Assembly: GCF_017498085.1 (NCBI RefSeq)
Contig: NZ_JAGBKM010000003.1
Coordinates: 148,033 to 212,032, forward strand
Reading direction: 5' to 3'
Source: Psychrobacter coccoides
Lineage (GTDB): Bacteria > Pseudomonadota > Gammaproteobacteria > Pseudomonadales > Moraxellaceae
Length of the DNA: 64,000 nt
Below are positions 58,974 through 64,000 of the stretch, in pieces (position 1 is the first letter of the stretch; each line of letters opens with the position of its first letter). The notes under the pieces are model-generated. The model was not told the origin of the DNA, did not search any database, and saw nothing but the letters and a program-made list of their open reading frames with translations. The position numbers and the translations under genes are program-made.

Positions 58974-59053
58974 GTGCTACTGGGATGAATTTTTTGCAGC
59001 CTCTGGAGTGACGAAGTCGCACAGCAAGCAAAGAAAATTTATACCAGTAGCAC
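58974..59053 (+). repeat. Dispersed intergenic repeat, copy B
   Basis: GTGCTACTGGGATGAA at the left matches, imperfectly inverted, TTTATACCAGTAGCAC at the right. The interior reads GCAGCCTCTGG then CGAAGTCGCACAGCAAGCAA, the same order as copy A on the minus strand, with about 10 bp more between the two motifs. Confidence 0.8.
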
Positions 59054-59140
59054 TATATTTATTTTATAGTAGATCGACTATATGGCTCGACTGCTTGAAT
59101 AATAGCAGCTCGAACGCATTTTATATATATTTCTAAAAAC

Positions 59141-59271
59141 CTTGTCGGGGTGCTTTGATTTTAGACGTTGTTTATAGAGGGGTTTTAATAACCCTATCAA
59201 AACAAAATCCAAAATCATGGCTGAGAGTTACCCGCGAACCTGATGCAGTTAGCACTGACGTAGGAAACAAG
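59141..59271 (+). promoter_or_regulatory. TPP riboswitch (THI element) upstream of tenA
   Basis: Core elements of the thiamine-pyrophosphate aptamer are in order: CTTGTCGGGGTGC (P1 5' side and J), a variable P3 region with a GGGGTT/AACCC stem near 59180-59194, GGCTGAGAG, ACCCGCGAACCTGATGCAGTTAGCACTGACGTAGGAAACAAG in pieces typical of the THI box, and the closing P1 pairing CTTGT with ACAAG. The expected effect is to lower expression of the downstream thiamine gene when TPP is abundant. Confidence 0.93.
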
Positions 59272-59303
59272 CGTGACATCTTCTAGCACATCTCTTAAAC
59301 ACA

Positions 59304-59343
59304 CCTTGCCAGTTTATCGTCTGTAGACTGGTCAGGTTTTTTT
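59304..59343 (+). terminator. Putative riboswitch expression-platform terminator
   Basis: CCTTGCCAGT ... ACTGGTCAGG forms a hairpin with small mismatches and is followed by a T-run of seven, 33 bp after the aptamer and 65 bp before tenA. It fits a transcription-attenuation platform. Confidence 0.7.
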
Positions 59344-59408
59344 GTGCCTGCTCGCTTCTCGTTCCCTGCCCTGTGCTTACTTGCTATTTAAATAAGTCAG
59401 TAAACACT

Positions 59409-60056
59409 ATGAATTACCAAACATTACGTCACAACTGCCCTTCATGGAATAACTATATTCAGCATGAGTTTGTCCAGCAGCTGACAGCAGGTACGCTTGC
59501 CGCTGACAGCTTTCGCCATTACCTGATCCAAGACTACCTATATCTGATTCACTATACCCGTGTCATGGCGCTGAGCGTATACAAGAGCGATACGCTGGCA
59601 CAAATGCGTGTCGGTCAATCAGGTATCAATGCCATGCTCGATCTAGAAATCGGCATGTACCTGGACTTCTGTCATCAATGGGGCATACCACTTGCCGATG
59701 TAGAGGGCGCTGCAGAATCTGCCGTCACCATCGCCTATAGCCGCTATATATTAGATGCCGCCATGTCAGGCTCATTGGCCGAGCTGTATGCCGCTATTGC
59801 GCCTTGTCTAATGGGTTATGGTGAGATTGGTAAGCGTATTAAAGATAATGGGTTTATCACAGGCAATCCTTATCAACCCTGGATAGACGTGTTTTCTAGT
59901 GACGAATTTCAAGCCATTACGGCACAAAACGAAGCGCAGATTGACCTGCTATTAGCAGACGCCAGTCCAGCACAGGCCGATAAGTTTCAGCGCTTATTTG
60001 ACACGGCAGCACGGATGGAAGTCAACTTTTGGCAGCAAGCGTTGGACTTGTCCTAA
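59409..60056 (+). CDS. tenA: Thiaminase II / aminopyrimidine aminohydrolase TenA
   Basis: Hydrolyses aminopyrimidine breakdown products of thiamine so that the pyrimidine moiety can be salvaged. The start at 59409 gives 215 residues, matching the family; a longer frame from 59373 begins inside the leader. Conserved stretches are FRHYLIQDYLYLIHYTR, LDLEIGMYLDFC, YSRYILDAA and LAELYAAIAPCLMGYGEIG with the nucleophile Cys in APCLMGYGEIG. Regulation by the upstream TPP riboswitch is strongly indicated. Other thi genes are not in the window. Confidence 0.93.
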   Translation: MNYQTLRHNCPSWNNYIQHEFVQQLTAGTLAADSFRHYLIQDYLYLIHYTRVMALSVYKSDTLAQMRVGQSGINAMLDLEIGMYLDFCHQWGIPLADVEGAAESAVTIAYSRYILDAAMSGSLAELYAAIAPCLMGYGEIGKRIKDNGFITGNPYQPWIDVFSSDEFQAITAQNEAQIDLLLADASPAQADKFQRLFDTAARMEVNFWQQALDLS

Positions 60057-60128
60057 ACCCTATTTAATTTAGTTTTTTAGCTTAGCTTATATTTACTTTA
60101 ACTGACCATACTAATAAGGAGAGATATT

Positions 60129-60827
60129 ATGGCCGCATTTGATGAACACGCCAATGCATACGACAGTTGGTTTTTGGACAACCAAAACTTACTGGCCAGC
60201 GAACTAAAGTTGGTGGCGCATTTCTTAGACAAAGAGAGCAACATCTTATCTGTCGGCTGCGGTAGCGGGCTGTTTGAAATGCTACTGGCCAAGGATTATG
60301 ACATTCATATCCAACATGGCATCGAACCGTCCAAAGACATGGCAGCGATTGCAGAAAAACGCGGTCTGCAAGTGGATATCGGCCCAGCTGAAACCAGCGA
60401 GATTGCACCCAATACCTTTGATATCATCATGTTTAACGGCAGTGTCAGTTATATCAGCGACTTAGACATCTGTATCAAAAAAGCTTTTGATGCGCTAAAA
60501 ACTGGCGGCAAGCTCATCCTGATCGACGTGCCAAAAGAAAGCGGCTTTGCCAGTCTGTATAATCTGGCCAGCGCTGTCGATACTTGGGAGCATCCGCTAC
60601 TTGCGCACATCTCCCCCGCTGATCCTTATCCTATCGAACTGGTCAGATCTGCCAACTGGCGCACCTCTGATGAAAAAATCAACTTGATGCAGGCCAATGG
60701 TTTCGTAGATTTTGAATATGCTCAGACCCTGCTGACGCATCCGATGTATGCCAACGACCAAGTCCAAGACGTCATTGAAGGCTATGACCGTGGAGATTAT
60801 GTGGCGATTTGTGGTTATAAAAAGTAG
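60129..60827 (+). CDS. Class I SAM-dependent methyltransferase
   Basis: A 232-residue cytoplasmic protein with a Rossmann-type methyltransferase core: motif I ILSVGCGSGLFEMLL, acidic motif II region, motif III/IV FDIIMFNGSVSYISDLD and post-motif GGKLILIDVPK. The sequence resembles UbiE/Methyltransf_11-type enzymes, but the substrate cannot be read from it. It follows tenA after 72 bp with a good AAGGAG site, so it may share the riboswitch-controlled transcript. Whether it has anything to do with thiamine is unknown. Confidence 0.8.
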   Translation: MAAFDEHANAYDSWFLDNQNLLASELKLVAHFLDKESNILSVGCGSGLFEMLLAKDYDIHIQHGIEPSKDMAAIAEKRGLQVDIGPAETSEIAPNTFDIIMFNGSVSYISDLDICIKKAFDALKTGGKLILIDVPKESGFASLYNLASAVDTWEHPLLAHISPADPYPIELVRSANWRTSDEKINLMQANGFVDFEYAQTLLTHPMYANDQVQDVIEGYDRGDYVAICGYKK

Positions 60828-60857
60828 CTGTCGTTACATCCCATTAAAATTAATACC

Positions 60858-60950
60858 GTGCTCTGGAATAAGTTTTGTGTAAACTAAGTTTTGCGTAGGC
60901 TCTGGCGTGCGAAGCACACAGCAAGCGAGAAAAACTTATACCAGTGGCAC
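60858..60950 (+). repeat. Dispersed intergenic repeat, copy C
   Basis: GTGCTCTGGAATAAGTTTT at the left and AAACTTATACCAGTGGCAC at the right form imperfect inverted ends. The interior has TAGGCTCTGG and CGAAGCACACAGCAAGCGAG, the same order as the other copies. It lies just upstream of the DUF493 gene. Confidence 0.75.
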
Positions 60951-61046
60951 GTCGCTATTAATGTATCCGTTTTATTTTATCACTTGAATAATAGCAACTG
61001 TGCCATCATAAACAGCGCAATGGTATTTATGAGAGTGAGACAAACT

Positions 61047-61424
61047 ATGAGTAATGATACAAAAAACAAGGACCAAAACCCTACGGGCCAAAGAGAGGTC
61101 AAAGTCACAGAGCTGGTTGCCAATGACGGTATCTTAAAGGGCAAAAAAACAGATGTGCAGAATCCTGAGCTGTGGGAGTTCCCAATGGACTACCCGATGA
61201 GCATTATCGGTCACGAAGGTGAGCATGAGAGTCTGCTCAATGAGCTGAAGCTGATTCTTGGTAGTCAGTTTCCAGCGTTTGACTTGGCCTCTATGCAAGT
61301 CAAACCTTCTAAGACTGGCCGCTTTCATTCGGTTCGTGTCAACCTGCACTTAACTGCTATTGAGCAAGTGAACGAGCTGTACGCTGCACTGGAAAATGCC
61401 AAGACGGTCCGTATGGTGGTTTAG
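61047..61424 (+). CDS. DUF493 family protein (YbeD-like)
   Basis: The start at 61047 is chosen because the frame from 60891 runs through repeat copy C and has no homology; it gives 125 residues. The C-terminal 90 residues have the DUF493 fold signature: LWEFPMDYPMSIIG, GSQFPAFDLASMQVKPSKTGRFHSVRVNLHL and VNELYAALENAKTVRMVV. E. coli YbeD is an 87-residue ACT-like protein next to lipB; here lipB is not in the window and the N-terminal 40 residues are extra. The function is not established for the family. Confidence 0.85.
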   Translation: MSNDTKNKDQNPTGQREVKVTELVANDGILKGKKTDVQNPELWEFPMDYPMSIIGHEGEHESLLNELKLILGSQFPAFDLASMQVKPSKTGRFHSVRVNLHLTAIEQVNELYAALENAKTVRMVV

Positions 61425-61488
61425 TATAGCGAGTCCAATTTATTGTTAAACACACATATCGGCAGTACAACTACTGACAGTATCCTCA

Positions 61489-61517
61489 ATCGTCATCCAT
61501 ATGGGTGGCGATTTTTT
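61489..61517 (+). terminator. Intrinsic terminator after the DUF493 gene
   Basis: ATCGTCATCC / GGGTGGCGAT pairs along ten positions (with G-U pairs) around a 4-nt loop, followed by a run of T. Confidence 0.8.
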
Positions 61518-61750
61518 GTGGTCTCAGGTACAATCAGCAGCGCTTTGGTCAGCATGACATTGGCGGTTAGGAGCCAGTCGTTTGTGAGATGACAAAATGA
61601 GAATTGCAACCCATTTTTTACAAAATATTTTATTATTTTTGCCATTCTCGTCTAACCCTTATGCCATCGTCCTTTGCTCAAATACAGATCGCCTGAACCT
61701 CTGCAACAACATATATCTAAAATAAAATCAATATAGCTTTTTCAGAAAAT

Positions 61751-61798
61751 TCCCGCTATATTGTGCCTACTTAACAAAAAACACGCTATATATAGTAC
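61751..61798 (+). promoter_or_regulatory. Tandem NrdR boxes upstream of nrdA
   Basis: Two 16-bp sites, TCCCGCTATATTGTGC at 61751-61766 and ACGCTATATATAGTAC at 61783-61798, fit the NrdR consensus (acaCwAtATaTwGtgt) at about 10 and 13 positions. Their start-to-start distance is 32 bp, about three helical turns, which is the arrangement known for NrdR-controlled ribonucleotide reductase promoters. They lie about 150 bp upstream of the start codon. Confidence 0.7.
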
Positions 61799-61944
61799 TC
61801 AGTGATTTTGATGATCACTATGAGTAGCGGTCATCTTTTGTCCAAAAAAACCTAGGCTCCGATGATAAGCCATATAACGTGCATAAATACTTGGTGGGTG
61901 TATCCCAGCAACGTAATCATTAGCAATCAACTTATGAGGGTAGC

Positions 61945-64000
61945 ATGACACATATCGATAAGATCAAAGTGACCAAACGTGACGGGCGCTTAGAACCCAT
62001 TGATTTGGATAAAATCCACAAGGTTATCGAGTGGGCAGCAGATGGTTTAGACAATGTCTCAGTGTCACAAGTTGAGCTAAAATCACACATTCAGTTTTAT
62101 GAAGGCATCAAAACCCGTGATATTCACGAGACCATCATCAAGTCAGCCGCCGACCTCATTTCTGAAGACACTCCTGACTATCAGTATCTGGCTGCCCGTC
62201 TGGCGATCTTTCATCTGCGCAAAATCGCTTACAATCGCTTTACCCCGCCGCATCTGTTTGATCAGGTGACGACGCTGACAGAGGCGGGTAAATACGATGA
62301 GCACATCTTGGCTGACTACAGCAAGGATGAGTTTGATGAATTAAACGAGTACATCGACCACTGGCGTGATATGAATCTGGCCTATGCTGCGGTCGAGCAA
62401 ATGGCGGGTAAATATTTGGTGCAGGATCGTGTCACCAAGACCGTTTATGAAAGCCCGCAGTTTTTGTATATGCTGGTTGGGATGTGTCTGTTTGCCAATT
62501 ATGACAAAGTGGAGCGCATGAGCTACGTCAAACGCTTTTATGACGCCACTTCCCAGTTCAAAATCTCACTACCGACGCCTATCATGTCAGGCGTGCGCAC
62601 CCCATCACGTCAGTTTAGCTCCTGCGTCCTGATCGAGTGCGGTGATAGTCTAGACTCCATCAACGCCACCACCAGCGCCATCGTGCGCTACGTGTCGCAG
62701 CGTGCTGGTATCGGTATCAATGCAGGCCGTATCCGTGCTCTTGGTAGCCCGATTCGTGGCGGCGAAGCACAGCATACGGGCTGTATCCCCTTCTATAAGC
62801 TATTCCAAACGGCAGTGAAGTGCTGCTCACAAGGCGGCGTGCGTGGTGGTGCGGCGACATTGTTTTATCCGCTATGGCATCTAGAGGTTGAGTCGCTACT
62901 CGTCCTCAAAAACAACCGTGGTGTCGAAGACAACCGTGTGCGTCATATGGACTACGGCGTACAGATCAACAAAACCCTATACAGCCGTTTGATCAAAGGT
63001 CAGGACATCTCGCTGTTTTCACCTTCTGACGTCCCTGGTTTGTATGATGCGTTCTTTGAAGATCAAGACAAGTTCGAAGCGCTATACACCAAGTACGAAA
63101 ATGACCCAAGCATTCGTAGCCGCCAAGTCCCTGCAGCCGAGCTGTTTAGCTTGATGATGCAAGAGCGTGCCAGCACTGGTCGTATCTATATCCAAAACGT
63201 CGACCACTGTAACACCCATAGCCCCTTTGATGCCTCGGTCGCTCCGATTCGCCAGTCCAACCTCTGCATGGAGATTGCGCTGCCAACTAAGCCACTGGAC
63301 AACATTAATGATGAGACTGGCGAGATTGCGCTATGTACGCTATCAGCGGTCAACTTGGGTAAGATCGATCAAGTCAGCGATATCGAAGAGCCAGCCGAGC
63401 TCATCGTCCGTGCACTCGATGCCCTACTCGACTATCAAGACTATCCAGTTAAAGCGGCTGAAAATGGCAGTATGCGTCGCCGTACCTTAGGCGTGGGTGT
63501 CATCAACTATGCGTACTACTTGGCCAAGAATGGCACACGCTATTCTGACGATAGCGCCCTCGGCCTGACCCATCAGACCTTTGAGGCGCTACAGTACTAT
63601 CTGCTGAAAGCCTCAAATAAACTTGCTAAAGAGCAAGGCGCTTGCCCTGCGTTTAATGAGACCACCTACTCGCAAGGTATCTTACCGATTGATACTTATA
63701 AAAAAGACTTGGATAACATCTGCCAAGAGCCGCTACATCTCGACTGGGAAACGCTGCGTGGCGAGATTACTGAGCACGGCCTGCGCAACTCTACGCTAAC
63801 GGCCTTGATGCCGTCTGAGACCTCAAGCCAAATCGCTAATGCGACCAATGGCATCGAGCCGCCACGTGGTCTGGTGTCGATCAAGGCGTCAAAAGACGGT
63901 ATCCTCAAGCAAGTGGTGCCTGAGATTGATAAGCTAAAAGATCAGTATGAGCTGCTGTGGCAAATGCCTAACAATGATGGCTATATCAAGCTGGTCGCTA
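61945..64000 (+). CDS. nrdA: Ribonucleoside-diphosphate reductase class Ia, alpha subunit (partial, 3' end missing)
   Basis: The frame from ATG 61945 is open to the window edge (685 codons visible). An N-terminal ATP-cone (VTKRDGRLEPIDLDKIHKVI, roughly residues 8-95) provides overall dATP inhibition. The catalytic barrel shows FSSCVLIECGDSLDS (first redox Cys), SNLCMEIALPT (Asn/Cys/Glu of the radical site) and ALCTLSAVNLG (second redox Cys). It converts NDPs to dNDPs with NrdB, expected just beyond the edge. GAGGGT precedes the ATG. NrdR boxes lie about 150 bp upstream. Confidence 0.96.
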   Translation, partial: MTHIDKIKVTKRDGRLEPIDLDKIHKVIEWAADGLDNVSVSQVELKSHIQFYEGIKTRDIHETIIKSAADLISEDTPDYQYLAARLAIFHLRKIAYNRFTPPHLFDQVTTLTEAGKYDEHILADYSKDEFDELNEYIDHWRDMNLAYAAVEQMAGKYLVQDRVTKTVYESPQFLYMLVGMCLFANYDKVERMSYVKRFYDATSQFKISLPTPIMSGVRTPSRQFSSCVLIECGDSLDSINATTSAIVRYVSQRAGIGINAGRIRALGSPIRGGEAQHTGCIPFYKLFQTAVKCCSQGGVRGGAATLFYPLWHLEVESLLVLKNNRGVEDNRVRHMDYGVQINKTLYSRLIKGQDISLFSPSDVPGLYDAFFEDQDKFEALYTKYENDPSIRSRQVPAAELFSLMMQERASTGRIYIQNVDHCNTHSPFDASVAPIRQSNLCMEIALPTKPLDNINDETGEIALCTLSAVNLGKIDQVSDIEEPAELIVRALDALLDYQDYPVKAAENGSMRRRTLGVGVINYAYYLAKNGTRYSDDSALGLTHQTFEALQYYLLKASNKLAKEQGACPAFNETTYSQGILPIDTYKKDLDNICQEPLHLDWETLRGEITEHGLRNSTLTALMPSETSSQIANATNGIEPPRGLVSIKASKDGILKQVVPEIDKLKDQYELLWQMPNNDGYIKLVA

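Larger units (their letters stand above)
58776..59140. other. Spacer between rpoD terminator and the TPP riboswitch
   Basis: Contains the rpoD terminator, repeat copy B (58974-59053) and the region expected to hold the tenA promoter (59060-59140). The segment after the repeat, including CTTGAATAATAGCAGCT near 59092, recurs after repeat copy C, so the repeat may extend further than its palindromic core. Confidence 0.5.
61425..61944. other. Intergenic region upstream of nrdA
   Basis: About 520 bp: DUF493 terminator at 61489-61517, then AT-rich DNA with two tandem NrdR boxes at 61751-61766 and 61783-61798. No other gene or repeat copy was found. Confidence 0.5.

Noticed and set aside
60891..61046. 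N-terminal extension of the DUF493 gene
   Set aside because: The added codons translate repeat copy C and a spacer; the family begins after the ATG at 61047.
63167..63490. 107-codon plus-strand ORF inside nrdA
   Set aside because: Out-of-frame shadow of the strongly conserved nrdA reading frame.

Overview
The window looks like chromosomal core DNA of a Psychrobacter-like member of the Moraxellaceae (Gammaproteobacteria). Supporting signs are the gene orders (ndk-rlmN-pilF-rodZ-ispG-hisS-yfgM-bamB-der, kdsD-kdsC-lptC-lptA-lptB, queD-tsaE-mutL-miaA-hfq, bamD-dnaG-rpoD), an Hfq with a long Gly/Phe/Arg-rich tail, a small secreted protein resembling the Moraxella MCR_0457 family, moderate GC with AT-rich spacers, and no prophage, complete insertion sequence, rRNA, tRNA or CRISPR array that I could see. 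The genus is inferred from overall resemblance, not from a search.

Layout. 1-3.4 kb: start of an ion-channel gene (-), yebC (+), then ftsY-ogt (-). 3.5-7.3 kb: two tiny related lipoproteins and a pair of M16 peptidases (one with the zinc motif, one without). 7.3-9.1 kb: an unknown lipoprotein and an M15-type peptidase (-). 9.4-12 kb: a MITE-like element, rodA and rlpA. 12-17.4 kb: radA and the LPS transport/Kdo genes lptB, lptA, lptC, kdsC, kdsD. 17.5-22.7 kb: hfq, miaA, mutL, tsaE, queD. 22.8-24.8 kb: an orphan sensor kinase with a degenerate receiver. 25-35.7 kb: the der to ndk cluster (ribosome GTPase, outer-membrane assembly, His-tRNA charging, isoprenoids, cell shape, pili, rRNA methylation). 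36-38.9 kb: purA, hisZ. 39.3-43.3 kb: a small Cys-rich ORF, a DUF2237 gene, then a Fur-box promoter leading into an RCC1-propeller lipoprotein and a di-heme oxidoreductase lipoprotein. 43.4-46.3 kb: folD, nlpD, surE. 46.8-49.1 kb: a small secreted protein, a PBP5/6-type dacC and a 40-residue lipoprotein. 49.2-52.3 kb: flavodoxin, pgeF, rluD. 52.8-58.8 kb: bamD, dnaG, rpoD. 59.1-64 kb: TPP riboswitch and tenA, a methyltransferase, a DUF493 gene, and nrdA, which runs off the end behind tandem NrdR boxes.

How the genes work together. Most serve envelope building (lpt/kds, bamB, bamD, rodA, rodZ, rlpA, dacC, nlpD) and information processing (ftsY, der, dnaG, rpoD, hfq, mutL, tsaE, miaA, hisS, rlmN, rluD). 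The least ordinary piece is the iron-regulated surface pair at 40-43.3 kb: a -35/-10 promoter overlapped by a 14/15 match to the Fur 7-1-7 motif precedes a secreted seven-blade RCC1 propeller and a di-heme protein of the family usually found next to imelysins in iron-uptake loci.

Between genes there is a dispersed, imperfectly palindromic repeat family (four copies of about 70-93 bp near 35.1, 52.5, 59.0 and 60.9 kb), a separate element with 16-bp inverted ends at 9.4 kb, and about a dozen hairpin terminators. All functions are read from motifs, length and context; no database search was possible.
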